Position numbers and translations under genes: made by a program. The notes below the pieces were generated by a model, which did no database searches, was not told where the DNA came from, and saw only the letters and a program-made list of their open reading frames with translations. From CADCVT01 sp035940955 (GTDB taxonomy: Bacteria; Actinomycetota; Thermoleophilia; Solirubrobacterales; Solirubrobacteraceae), in the NCBI GenBank assembly GCA_035940955.1, contig DASZEJ010000058.1, positions 26,075 to 90,074 of the forward strand: DNA of 64,000 nt. Reading direction: 5' to 3'. Positions 56,807-64,000 of this stretch are shown here, one piece after another (positions within the stretch are counted from its first letter, which is position 1; each line of letters opens with the position of its first letter).

Positions 56807-57697
56807 TCAGTGTTCCGCGGCGACGGCGCCGCCGAGGTAGATCGCGGTGAGCGTGGCGAAGATGAACGCCTGCAGCGTCGCCACCAGGCCCACCTCGAAG
56901 AGGAAGAAGAGGATGGCCATCGGCAGGGTGAACCAGCCGAGCGCGGCCAGGCCGAGGATCACGCCGAGGCCGCCGGCCATGAACAGGATCAGCAGGTGGC
57001 CGGCGAGGATGTTCGCGAAGAGCCGGACGCTGAGCGAGATGATCCGGACGAAGTGGGAGATGACCTCGATCAGGAAGATCGGGAACTTCGCCGGGCCGGT
57101 GACGCCCGCCGGCACCCAGCTCGCGAGGTACTTGGCCGGGCCCTGCCGGACGACGCCGACGACGTGGTAGGTGATCCACACCATCAGCGTCAGCGCGAGC
57201 GGGATCGAGATGTTCGCGGTCGCCGCGTAGATCGCGAACGACGGGATCTCGAGGCCGCCGATGCTCAGCTTCTCGTGGTCGTTGACCGGCAGCGGTATGT
57301 ACCCGAGCAGGTTGTTGAACCAGATGAAGAGGAACAGCGTCGCGACGAACGGGAACCACTTGCGCGCCATGTCGCGGTCGAGGTTCGCGCCCGCGATGTT
57401 GTCGCGCATGAAGAGGAAGATCGTCTCGACCGCGGTCTGCACGCGGTTCGGGCGCTGGGTCATCTTGCGCGCGATCCACCACATGGTCAGGCCGGTCAGC
57501 AGCGACGCGAGGATCAGGTAGAGCACCGCGCGGTTGAACCCGAGCGGCAGCCACTCCTCGAGCCGGAACTCCTCGGTCGGCTGGAACTCGTCGTTGCGGC
57601 CCGCCGAGCCGGCGATGAGGTGGATGAGCACGGCGCCGCCGAGCCAGATGGCGGCGCCGATGAGGAGGATCTGCTTGCGGCTGAGTCTGCGCGTCAT
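56807..57697 (-). CDS. atpB: ATP synthase a subunit
   Basis: Proton channel stator of Fo; 296 residues with about six membrane helices. The essential Arg is in ISLSVRLFANILAGHLLILF, preceded by FLIEVISHFVRI; the last helices include ILFFLFEVGLVATLQAFIFA. The N-terminal helix is LLIGAAIWLGGAVLIHLIAG. The ATG overlaps the stop of the upstream atpI-like gene (ATGA). Longer upstream reading in this frame is not needed, as the chosen start matches the family beginning. Confidence 0.96.
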   Translation of the reverse strand: MTRRLSRKQILLIGAAIWLGGAVLIHLIAGSAGRNDEFQPTEEFRLEEWLPLGFNRAVLYLILASLLTGLTMWWIARKMTQRPNRVQTAVETIFLFMRDNIAGANLDRDMARKWFPFVATLFLFIWFNNLLGYIPLPVNDHEKLSIGGLEIPSFAIYAATANISIPLALTLMVWITYHVVGVVRQGPAKYLASWVPAGVTGPAKFPIFLIEVISHFVRIISLSVRLFANILAGHLLILFMAGGLGVILGLAALGWFTLPMAILFFLFEVGLVATLQAFIFATLTAIYLGGAVAAEH

Positions 57698-58059
57698 GTG
57701 GTGGAGGTAGGCGCGCCGGGGGGCGGCGCGATCAGCTTGAACGTGAAGTGCACGGTGAACAGGGCGAGCACGAGCAGCGCGGCCGTGAGGCCGACTTCCC
57801 TGTCCGTCGCGAGGCCGGCGCCCAGGAGGATAAGGCCCAGCAGCCAGCCGCGCCCCACCAGCGAGCCGGCGGCGATGCCGGCGAGCCGCTTGGGGTCGCG
57901 CTCGTTCGCCAGGCGGCGCTCGGTCCACCACTCGATCCCGCGCCACAGGGCCCAGATGCCCGCGCCGGTGAGCCAGCCGAGCAGCGGCAGGTCGGCGACG
58001 AGGAAGACGCCGAGCGCGAGCGCCAGGAGGACGAGGTCGAAGTTGCGGAGGAGGGTCAT
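57694..58059 (-). CDS. AtpI-like small membrane protein of the ATP synthase operon
   Basis: A 121-residue protein with four hydrophobic segments (LLRNFDLVLLALALGVFLVA, PLLGWLTGAGIWALWRGIEW, GRGWLLGLILLGAGLATDRE and AALLVLALFTVHFTFKLIAP). The first position in the operon and the small polytopic design are those of AtpI, which in other bacteria helps c-ring assembly or Mg2+ uptake. Similarity is mainly by position. ATG 58059 is used; a GTG at 58125 would add 22 residues. Its stop overlaps the atpB start (ATGA). Confidence 0.75.
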   Translation of the reverse strand: MTLLRNFDLVLLALALGVFLVADLPLLGWLTGAGIWALWRGIEWWTERRLANERDPKRLAGIAAGSLVGRGWLLGLILLGAGLATDREVGLTAALLVLALFTVHFTFKLIAPPPGAPTSTT

Positions 58060-58146
58060 GGATGCGGGCACGGCCGAGCGCCGCGGTGCCGGGCGGACCC
58101 CTACCCGTCGGTAGAGGGTTGTCACCGCCCGTCCGTGGCGCCGTCA

Positions 58147-58177
58147 ATGATAGCGCGCGGGCGGACTTTGTAACACG
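58147..58177 (-). promoter_or_regulatory. Candidate promoter of the atp operon
   Basis: Read on the minus strand, TATCAT (58152-58147) is a good -10 and TTACAA (58173-58168) about 15 bp upstream a weak -35, in the only AT-rich stretch before atpI. A near-symmetric GTAACACGTTTGTGAC overlaps the -35. A hairpin with arms CCCCTACC/GGTAGAGG lies downstream around 58098-58117, in the leader if ATG 58059 is the first start. Confidence 0.45.
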
Positions 58178-58239
58178 TTTGTGACAGCCTGCACTCCCGG
58201 CGTGAAGGCACGCACGCCCCGCCCGCGAAACTGTGGGGC

Positions 58240-59157
58240 GTGCCGCACGACCATCACCACGGCCACGCGCACGGCGTCTCGCCCGCCGCGGACCGCCGCT
58301 GGCTGGCCGTGGCGCTGGCGATCGTGCTCGGGTTCATGGTGGTCGAGGTGGCGGCGGGCATCGTCGCCGACTCGCTGGCGCTGCTCTCCGACGCCGCGCA
58401 CATGCTCACCGACGCCGGCGCGATCGGGCTCGCGCTCGTGGCGGCGCGGCTGGCCGCGCGCCCGCCGCGCGGGCGGTTCACGTTCGGGCTCGGGCGGGCG
58501 GAGATCCTCTCGGCCCAGCTCAACGGCGCGGTGCTGCTCGTGCTGGCCGGGGTGATCGCGTGGGAGGCCGGGAAGCGGATCTACGAGCCGCCCGACGTCG
58601 AGGGCGCGCTCGTGCTCGTCGTCGGCGTCGTGGGCGCGGCGGTGAACGTGCTGACCGCGGCCGCGCTGTCGAGGGCCGAGCGCCGCTCGCTGAACGTCGA
58701 GGGCGCACGGGCGCACGTGATGGCCGACCTGTACGCGTCGATCGCCGCGGCGGCCTCCGGCGGGCTCATCCTCTTCACCGGCGTGCGCGAGCTGGACGGG
58801 GCGGCGGCGCTGGTCGTCGCGGCGCTGATGGTCGCGTCGGGCTGGCGGCTGCTGCGCGACGCGTCCGCGGTGCTGCTCGAGGGCGCGCCCGCGGGCGTCG
58901 ACCCGGACTCGATCGGGCGCACGCTCGCCGCGCAGCCGGGCGTCGTCGAGGTCCACGACCTCCACGTCTGGGAGGTCACCTCCGGCTTCCCGGCCGTCGC
59001 CGCGCACGTCATCGTCCGCGCCGGCGAGGACTGCCACCAGCACCGGCGCGAGCTGCAGCGGCTGCTCGGCGAGCGCTTCGGCGTCGAGCACACGACGCTG
59101 CAGGTCGACCACGCCGCCGCGCCCGGGCAGCTGCTGACGATCGAGCGGCGGCGCTAG
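58240..59157 (+). CDS. Cation diffusion facilitator (CzcD/ZnT-like) metal exporter
   Basis: Inner-membrane H+-coupled exporter of Zn2+ or similar divalent metals; 305 residues. It has a His-rich N-terminus (HDHHHGHAHG), six helices, and the transport-site pairs HxxxD: SLALLSDAAHMLTDAGAIGL in helix 2 and ARAHVMADLYASIAAAASGG in helix 5. The C-terminal cytoplasmic domain (about 215-300) includes VVEVHDLHVWEVTSGFPAVA and a His cluster (DCHQHRREL). Start GTG 58240; divergent from the atp operon. Its stop shares CTAG with the convergent small gene. Confidence 0.93.
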   Translation: MPHDHHHGHAHGVSPAADRRWLAVALAIVLGFMVVEVAAGIVADSLALLSDAAHMLTDAGAIGLALVAARLAARPPRGRFTFGLGRAEILSAQLNGAVLLVLAGVIAWEAGKRIYEPPDVEGALVLVVGVVGAAVNVLTAAALSRAERRSLNVEGARAHVMADLYASIAAAASGGLILFTGVRELDGAAALVVAALMVASGWRLLRDASAVLLEGAPAGVDPDSIGRTLAAQPGVVEVHDLHVWEVTSGFPAVAAHVIVRAGEDCHQHRRELQRLLGERFGVEHTTLQVDHAAAPGQLLTIERRR

Positions 59158-59495
59158 CCGCCGCCGGGCCGGCGCGGGTCGGTCTCGGTGACGAGCGGCG
59201 CCACCTCGGGGTGCTTGCGGACGCGGGCGTAGCGCTCGCGCGAGTCGACCACGTCCTCGACGCCGGGCGACTGGTGCCCCGGCACGACGACGAAGTCGAG
59301 CGAGCTCGCGCGCACCGCCTCGTACTCGGCGAGCGTGAGCTGGACGGGCTGGGCGCAGTCGACGCGCCCGCACTCGCAGACGAAGTCGATGGTCTCGTCG
59401 GTCTCGGGCAGCGCGCGCAGGTCGCCCCGAAGCCGCTCGTTGATGTCGCGGAACCGGCTCTCGTTGGCGGCGATGCGCGCGGCGCGGTCGTCCAT
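59154..59495 (-). CDS. Small Cys-motif conserved hypothetical protein
   Basis: A 113-residue protein: an N-terminal helix (DDRAARIAANESRFRDINER), then a compact segment ETIDFVCECGRVDCAQPVQL followed by TLAEYEAVRA, with a CxC and a third Cys suggesting a small metal-binding knuckle, then FVVVPGHQSPGVEDVVDSRE. Similar short proteins occur widely in actinobacteria without a known role. The ATG immediately follows the stop of the SpoIIE gene with no gap, so the pair is probably co-translated and it may work with the phosphatase. Confidence 0.8.
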   Translation of the reverse strand: MDDRAARIAANESRFRDINERLRGDLRALPETDETIDFVCECGRVDCAQPVQLTLAEYEAVRASSLDFVVVPGHQSPGVEDVVDSRERYARVRKHPEVAPLVTETDPRRPGGG

Positions 59496-61631
59496 TCAGC
59501 GCGAGTCTAGGCCGACCGGGCGAGCCGCGAGCAGCGCGATGTCGTCGCGCGGCTCGCCGCCCTGCAGCGCGACCACGCGCTGCTCGATCGCCTCGACCAG
59601 CTCGGCCGGGCCGGCGCCCGCGTGCTCGGCGAGCAGCGCGTCGAGCATGCGCTCGCCGGCGCCGGGGTCGCGGCCGCGCAGCTCGGTCACGCCGTCGGTG
59701 AAGAGCAGGAGGACGTCGCCGGGGCGCAGCTCCTCGTCGCACTCGGCGAACTTGGGGTTGCGCAGCCCGCCGACGATCGCGCCGCGCAGGTCGAGCCGCT
59801 CGACGGTGCCGTCGGCGCGCAGGACGCGCGGCGGCAGGTGGCCGCCGGTGGCGAGCGTCATCGTCACGCGGCCGTCGTCCTGCGGGCACACCCGCGCGTA
59901 GAGCGTCGTGCAGAAGCGCCCGCCGACCGCCGGCTCGCGCAGCAGCGCGTCGTTGAGCAGGTGCAGGCACTCGCGCGCGCCCGCGCCGCGCAGCGTCATC
60001 GCGCGCAGCGTGTGGCGCGTCAGCGACGTCACGGCCGCCGCCTCCGGCCCCTTGCCGGCGACGTCGCCGATCAGCAGCGTCCACGTGTCGTCCGCGCCGC
60101 GGAAGACGTCGTAGAAGTCGCCGCCGACCTCGTTCTGGTCGCCGGCCGCGCGGTAGCGCGCCGCCAGCTCGAGCCCGGGCACGTCGGGCAGCGCGGGCGG
60201 CAGCAGGCTGCGCTGCAGCGTGCGGGCGATGTGCGCGTGCTGCTCGTACAGGCGGGCGTTCTCGACCGACAGCGCGGCGCGGGCGGCGAGCAGCTCGGCG
60301 ACGCGCAGGTCGTCCTCGCCGTACGTCCGGCCCGACTCGGCCGCCACGAGGCTCAGCGCGCCGATCGTCCGGCCGCGCGCCTTGATCGGCACGATCATCC
60401 CCGAGCGCATGCCCATGCGCCGCAGGAACGCGAGGTGCTCGGGGTCCTGGGCGATCGAGGCGAGGAGCTCCTCGGGGATCTCGCGCACGAACTGCGTCCG
60501 GCCCGTGCGGATGACCTCGCCCACGCCGTGCGGCGCGTCGGCGCTCGGCGGGTAGCGGTCCGCCATCTCGCGCGCGAGGGCCTCGAGCTGCGGGTCGGCG
60601 GCGGCGACCGCGACCGTCCGCAGCCGCTGGGGGGACTCGACGAGCGTGAACGTGCACCAGTCGGCGATCGCCGGCACCGCGACCCGCGCCACCTCGCGCA
60701 GCGTCGCCTCGTAGTCGGTGACCACGGCGGCGAGCCGGGCGCCGGCCGCGGCCAGCACCTCGGTCCGCCGGCGCGCCGCCTCGGCCTCCTGCTGCGCGGC
60801 CTCGGCCCGGACCTGCGCCGCCTCCGCCTGCGCCCGCGCGGTCAGCGCCTCGCGCAGCAGCTGGGTGCGCTCCGTCTCGGCCTCGTGCTGCGCGGTGACG
60901 TCGCGCACGACGCCGGCGACGCCGACGACGTCGGCGTCCGCGCCGCGGACGGGGAAGAGCGTGGCCTGGCGGTGGATCGGACGGCCTTCGAGCTCGCTGT
61001 CGATCTCCTCGTCGACGACGGCCTCGCCGGTGCGGACGACCGTGCGCAGCAGCTCCTCGATCCTCGTCCCCAGCTCGCCGAGCAGCTCGCTCGGCGTGCG
61101 GCCGAGGTGCGCCTCGGCGGACACCCCGTTGAGCTGCGCGAGGCCGGGGTTGACGCGGCGGTAGCGCTGGTCGAGGTCCCAGAACGCGAGGCCGATCGGC
61201 GCCGCGCTGAAGATGGCGTCGAGGATCGCGGTGGCGGCCTGCTCGGCGCGGCGGGCCTGCCGCTCGCCCGTCCGCTCCACGACGACGGCCGCGACGCCGA
61301 GCACCTCCCCCGCCTCGCCGGGGACCGGGTAGTAGCTCGCGGTCCAGTGGCGCAGCTCGCCGGGCGCCGCCGGCGTCGTCCCCTCGATCGGCAGGTCGAC
61401 CAGCGGGGTGCCGGTCTGCTGGACCTTGCGCAGCAGTGCGCGGACGCGGTCGCCCAGCTCGGGCCCGACCACCTCCGGGGGCGTGCGGCCGACGTGGTCG
61501 TCCGGCGCGACGCCGTTCATCGCGGCGAGCGCCGGGTTGACCCGCCGGTAGCGCTGCTCGCTGTCCCAGAACGCGAGGCCGATCGGCGCGTGCGCGAAGA
61601 GCGCGTCGAGGAGGGCGTAGCTCTCCGGCAT
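59496..61631 (-). CDS. Double-PAS/GAF/SpoIIE-type PP2C serine phosphatase
   Basis: A 711-residue cytoplasmic signalling phosphatase: two related PAS domains (about 5-120 with HAPIGLAFWDSEQRYRRVNP; about 135-250 with SAAPIGLAFWDLDQRYRRVN), a coiled coil rich in Ala/Glu/Arg (about 250-295), a GAF domain (about 300-455) and a SpoIIE catalytic domain (about 475-705). Metal-site segments are QNEVGGDFYDVFRG, LIGDVAGKGPEAAAVTSLTR, LLLFTDGVTELRG and PRDDIALLAAR, so it should be active. The near-identical PAS cores indicate internal duplication. It shares its plan with the phosphatase at 49-51 kb. The Cys-motif gene follows directly. Confidence 0.9.
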   Translation of the reverse strand: MPESYALLDALFAHAPIGLAFWDSEQRYRRVNPALAAMNGVAPDDHVGRTPPEVVGPELGDRVRALLRKVQQTGTPLVDLPIEGTTPAAPGELRHWTASYYPVPGEAGEVLGVAAVVVERTGERQARRAEQAATAILDAIFSAAPIGLAFWDLDQRYRRVNPGLAQLNGVSAEAHLGRTPSELLGELGTRIEELLRTVVRTGEAVVDEEIDSELEGRPIHRQATLFPVRGADADVVGVAGVVRDVTAQHEAETERTQLLREALTARAQAEAAQVRAEAAQQEAEAARRRTEVLAAAGARLAAVVTDYEATLREVARVAVPAIADWCTFTLVESPQRLRTVAVAAADPQLEALAREMADRYPPSADAPHGVGEVIRTGRTQFVREIPEELLASIAQDPEHLAFLRRMGMRSGMIVPIKARGRTIGALSLVAAESGRTYGEDDLRVAELLAARAALSVENARLYEQHAHIARTLQRSLLPPALPDVPGLELAARYRAAGDQNEVGGDFYDVFRGADDTWTLLIGDVAGKGPEAAAVTSLTRHTLRAMTLRGAGARECLHLLNDALLREPAVGGRFCTTLYARVCPQDDGRVTMTLATGGHLPPRVLRADGTVERLDLRGAIVGGLRNPKFAECDEELRPGDVLLLFTDGVTELRGRDPGAGERMLDALLAEHAGAGPAELVEAIEQRVVALQGGEPRDDIALLAARPVGLDSR

Positions 61632-61670
61632 CGCCTGGGAGGCTAGTGCCGCGCGCGACTGCGGCCGCAG

Positions 61671-62159
61671 TCAGTCCAGCGCGATCAGGCGGAACCGCAC
61701 GCGCCCCGCCGCCACGTCCGCCACGCCCATCGTGTGGCGCGGCTGGCGGCGGCGGTCGGTCGGGCTGCCGGGGTTGAAGAGCTGGAAGCCCTCGCGCCCC
61801 TCGTGCAGCGGGATGTGGGAGTGCCCGAAGACGACCGCGTCGGCCTCGGGGAACCTGATTCGCATCCGCTCCAGCCGCCCGCGGCTCGGACCCGCGTCGT
61901 GCACCATCGCGATCCGCGCCCCGCCGGCCTCGACGACGCGCTCCCCGGGCAGCCGCGCGCGCAGCGCCGCCTCGTCGACGTTGCCGTGCACGGCCGCGAC
62001 CGGCGGCCCGAGCGCCTCGACCTCCTCGAGCACCGCCGCGGTCGTGAAGTCGCCAGCGTGGAGGATCAGGTCGGCGGCGCGCAGCTCCGCCACGCACCTG
62101 TCGGGCAGCCGGCGCCGGCCGCGCGGCAGGTGCGTGTCGGAGACGATCGCGAGCCTCAG
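61671..62159 (-). CDS. YfcE/MJ0936-type metallophosphoesterase with probable CTG start
   Basis: A 162-residue calcineurin-like phosphoesterase. Metal-binding motifs are complete: LAIVSDTHLPRG, LILHAGDFT, AAVHGNVDEA, RIAMVHDAG and VVFGHSHIPLHE. No ATG, GTG or TTG occurs in frame near the beginning. The first start compatible with the conserved RLAIVSDTH opening is CTG 62159, which forms a CTGA overlap with the stop of the upstream R2lox-like gene. Substrate unknown; relatives act on cyclic nucleotides or phosphodiesters. Coupled to the oxidase gene. Confidence 0.85.
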   Translation of the reverse strand: MRLAIVSDTHLPRGRRRLPDRCVAELRAADLILHAGDFTTAAVLEEVEALGPPVAAVHGNVDEAALRARLPGERVVEAGGARIAMVHDAGPSRGRLERMRIRFPEADAVVFGHSHIPLHEGREGFQLFNPGSPTDRRRQPRHTMGVADVAAGRVRFRLIALD

Positions 62160-63064
62160 GCGGCGACCTCCTCGACCAGCGGCACGCCGATGACCTTGAG
62201 CCGGCGCGAGAGCGCGTTGAACGCGAACTGGTGGGTCTCGGAGGAGTGGTAGCCGAGGATCTCGTAGTCGTACGGGTCCTCGACGCCGGGCGGGACGAGG
62301 ACGCCGGTGGCGATCGGGATCAGCTCCTGGAGGCGCTGCTGCATGCGCCGGCGCAGGCCGGGGTCGCCTGCCTTCTGCTGCAGGAACCAGGTGCCGTAGG
62401 CGACGTGGCGGTGCTCGTCCTGCGAGATGCGCCGGTAGCCCTCGAGCAGCCCGGGGAGCTTGCCCTGCCGCTCGAGGTAGTCCTGCATGAAGTGCTGGCC
62501 GGTGAGCGCGAGCGTCCCCTCGATGACCATGTGGTACATGACGACGAAGTCGACCTTCGCCTCGACGTCGCCCGGGTTCTCGAGCAGCCGCTCCTGGGCG
62601 TTCACGAGCTCGACGTCGAAGAGGCGGATGAAGTCCTCGTTGACGTCCTCGCGCGCCTTCTCCAGCCGGCTCTCGAACGTGCCGTCGCGCCGCAGGACCT
62701 CGACGTAGAAGCGGTTGAAGAACTGCGCGTGGCGGACCTCGTCGACCTGCTGGGTCGTCAGGAACGCCTCCTCGCCCTGGCTCTCGTACGCGCGGACGAG
62801 GCCGCTGAACTGGGTGGCCACCCGCTCCTCGCCGATGAAGAACGCCGACAGGTTGTAGGCGAGCGACTCCTTCTCCTCCTGCGTCACCGTCGTCGCGTAC
62901 TCCTCGGCGTCGCGCGTCAGGTCGATGGCGTGCGCCGACCACTGCTGGCGCTCCCACAGCTCGTAGAGCTGCTGGGGGTTCATGAGCTTGACCTTCGAGA
63001 GCTGCGACTCGTCCGTGATCGTGCCGACGTCGCCCTGCGACGTGAGTTCGAGAAGGGTGGCCAT
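62156..63064 (-). CDS. R2lox-like ligand-binding oxidase (ribonucleotide reductase R2 superfamily)
   Basis: A 302-residue ferritin-like di-metal protein. The metal ligands are FFIGEERVATQFSG (Glu), VDEVRHAQFFNRFY (ExxH), YHMVIEGTLALTGQ (Glu) and ISQDEHRHVAYGTW (ExxH). It resembles R2lox (Mycobacterium tuberculosis Rv0233 type) more than class I NrdB, and the Val and Tyr that form the ether cross-link in R2lox appear conserved (EERV and the Tyr of VMYHM). Mn/Fe or Fe/Fe oxidase activity on a lipid-like ligand would be expected. ATG 63064. Divergent from a TetR gene with a perfect dyad in the gap. Confidence 0.85.
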   Translation of the reverse strand: MATLLELTSQGDVGTITDESQLSKVKLMNPQQLYELWERQQWSAHAIDLTRDAEEYATTVTQEEKESLAYNLSAFFIGEERVATQFSGLVRAYESQGEEAFLTTQQVDEVRHAQFFNRFYVEVLRRDGTFESRLEKAREDVNEDFIRLFDVELVNAQERLLENPGDVEAKVDFVVMYHMVIEGTLALTGQHFMQDYLERQGKLPGLLEGYRRISQDEHRHVAYGTWFLQQKAGDPGLRRRMQQRLQELIPIATGVLVPPGVEDPYDYEILGYHSSETHQFAFNALSRRLKVIGVPLVEEVAA

Positions 63065-63087
63065 GGGCGGGCAGTGAACACCCCGTC

Positions 63088-63100
63088 TGACACACTGTCA
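63088..63100. promoter_or_regulatory. TetR operator between the R2lox-like and tetR genes
   Basis: Perfect inverted repeat TGACA-CAC-TGTCA in the 42-bp divergent gap, 23 bp from the oxidase start and 6 bp from the tetR start. Size, symmetry and position are those of a TetR-family operator repressing both genes. Confidence 0.65.
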
Positions 63101-63106
63101 AGGGCT

Positions 63107-63694
63107 ATGGTGAGCCGCGTGGCGAGCCTCGGGAGGCAGAGCGAGAAGCGGGCGGCCGTCGAGGCCGCCGTGCTGCGCGCGACCGAGGAGCTGCTCGAGG
63201 AGGGCGCGTCGTTCGCCGAGCTGGGGATCGAGCGGATCGCCACCCGCGCGGGGATCTCGCGCACCGCGTTCTACTTCTACTTCCGCGACAAGCGCGAGCT
63301 GCTCGTCCGGCTGACCGAGGAGGTCAACGGGCAGCTGATGGCCGCGGCCGACACCTGGTGGTCGGGGGCGGCCGAGCTGCGGCAGGCGCTGCGGGCGATC
63401 GCCGCGCTGTACCGCGAGCACGGCGCGCTGCTGCGGGCGGTGGTCGAGGTCTCGACGTACGACGAGGAGGTCGCGCGCTTCTGGCGCGGCCTCGTTGGGC
63501 GGTTCGCCGACGCGACCCGCGAGCGGATCGAGGCCGAGCGGCCCGACGCCGGTCCCGCCGCGGCGACGGCGTTCGCGCTGGTGTGGATGGTCGAGCGCAG
63601 CTTCTACCAGCAGGTCGTGCAGGGCGAGCCCGTGGACCCCGGCGAGCTGGTCGACGCGCTGGCGACGATCTTCGAGCGCACGATCTCCGCGTAG
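63107..63694 (+). CDS. TetR family transcriptional regulator
   Basis: A 195-residue regulator. The N-terminal helix-turn-helix is AVLRATEELLEEGASFAELG then IERIATRAGISRTAFYFYFR, followed by DKRELLVRLTEEVNGQLMAA. The C-terminal ligand domain (about 75-190) includes ALYREHGALLRAVVEVSTYD and FALVWMVERSFYQQVVQGEP, the pattern of EthR/FadR-like members that bind hydrophobic ligands. ATG 63107. Divergent from the R2lox-like gene with a clear operator between, so it probably represses that gene in the absence of a lipid-like inducer. Confidence 0.92.
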   Translation: MVSRVASLGRQSEKRAAVEAAVLRATEELLEEGASFAELGIERIATRAGISRTAFYFYFRDKRELLVRLTEEVNGQLMAAADTWWSGAAELRQALRAIAALYREHGALLRAVVEVSTYDEEVARFWRGLVGRFADATRERIEAERPDAGPAAATAFALVWMVERSFYQQVVQGEPVDPGELVDALATIFERTISA

Positions 63695-63705
63695 GCTCCC
63701 GCGCC

Positions 63706-64000
63706 TTGCGCGTCTGGGTGGACCTCACGAACACGGCGCACGTCGTGGTCCTGCGGCCGCTGGTCGAGCTGCTGGAGGCCCGCGGCCACGAGGTGGAGAT
63801 CACCGCGCGGCCGCTGTCGCACACGGTCGAGCTGCTCGACGACTGGGGCCACCCGTACACGGCGTTCGGCGAGCACGGCGGCGTGCGGCGCCGCGACAAG
63901 GCGCGCGCGGCGCTGTCGCGCGCGCGGCGGATGGTGGCGTTCGGCCGCGCGCGGGGGCCGTTCGACGCGGCGCTGGCGCACGGCTCGACCGACCTGCCGG
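63706..64000 (+). CDS. DUF354 family protein, partial
   Basis: Only the first 98 codons are in the window; the gene continues past the right edge. It begins at TTG 63706 with RVWVDLTNTAHVVVLRPLVE, then LLEARGHEVEITARPLSHTV and ELLDDWGHPYTAFGEHGG, matching the glycosyltransferase-B-like N-terminal half of DUF354 proteins (relatives of UDP-GlcNAc 2-epimerase and MurG-fold enzymes). It lies 11 bp after tetR on the same strand. TTG is the only start near the conserved opening. Activity unknown. Confidence 0.85.
   Translation, partial: MRVWVDLTNTAHVVVLRPLVELLEARGHEVEITARPLSHTVELLDDWGHPYTAFGEHGGVRRRDKARAALSRARRMVAFGRARGPFDAALAHGSTDLP

Overview
The window is very GC-rich DNA (third codon positions are almost always G or C) from what looks like a free-living, aerobic actinobacterium. 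An F-type ATP synthase operon, SecA with a SEC-C tail, LytR-CpsA-Psr (LCP) wall ligases, several PAS/GAF/SpoIIE phosphatases, NrtR control of NAD synthesis and Ig-like-tailed secreted proteins together suggest the Thermoleophilia/Solirubrobacterales (Conexibacter- or Solirubrobacter-like). That placement is inference from gene content. There is no rRNA, tRNA, CRISPR array or recognisable transposon. Coding density is extreme: no gap reaches 300 bp, co-directional genes are often joined by NTGA or TAGTG overlaps, and several convergent pairs share or abut stop codons.

Layout. 1-3.8 kb: a partial S41 protease, ftsX and ftsE, divergent from an M16 peptidase. 3.8-6.7 kb: a carotenoid oxygenase coupled to a small DUF1707 membrane protein, divergent from a PadR regulator, then palindromic repeats and a nucleotidyltransferase-like remnant. 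6.7-9.4 kb: NAD synthesis (nadA, nrtR, nadC). 9.5-15.3 kb: a secreted trypsin, an Orn/Lys/Arg-decarboxylase-family enzyme, prfB and a secreted protein. 15.4-20.3 kb: secA, short hpf, a frameshifted comF and a CtaG-like protein. 20.3-28.2 kb: ydeI-like, UDP-glucose pyrophosphorylase, a membrane EAL protein, and two adenosylhomocysteinase-family genes behind a MerR regulator.

28.3-36 kb is one minus-strand cluster for sugar nucleotides and envelope polymers (M20 peptidase, two LCP ligases, ugd, mannose-1-phosphate guanylyltransferase, Pgi/Pmi). 36-39.4 kb runs forward: an HD-GYP protein, isoaspartyl peptidase and a VTT membrane protein. 39.3-44 kb holds lysS and a three-gene set of secreted proteins. 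44.1-47.2 kb is transsulfuration (cystathionine beta-synthase, a gamma-synthase/lyase) with a divergent Lrp regulator. 47.2-49.0 kb is a small accessory patch of three unrecognised genes with relaxed codon usage. 49.1-58.1 kb is a SpoIIE phosphatase and the operon atpI-B-E-F-H-A-G-D-C. 58.2-64 kb holds a CDF metal exporter, another PAS/GAF/SpoIIE phosphatase, a phosphoesterase, an R2lox-like oxidase with a divergent TetR regulator, and a partial DUF354 gene.

Points most worth a second look: two genes whose only plausible start is CTG inside a CTGA overlap; a GGGGTCAGACCCC palindrome family that ends one gene and may supply the start of another; tandem adenosylhomocysteinase paralogs of different subfamilies, one with altered active-site positions; an unexplained nested inverted-repeat element at 27.4 kb; the accessory patch at 47-49 kb; and a frameshifted comF.
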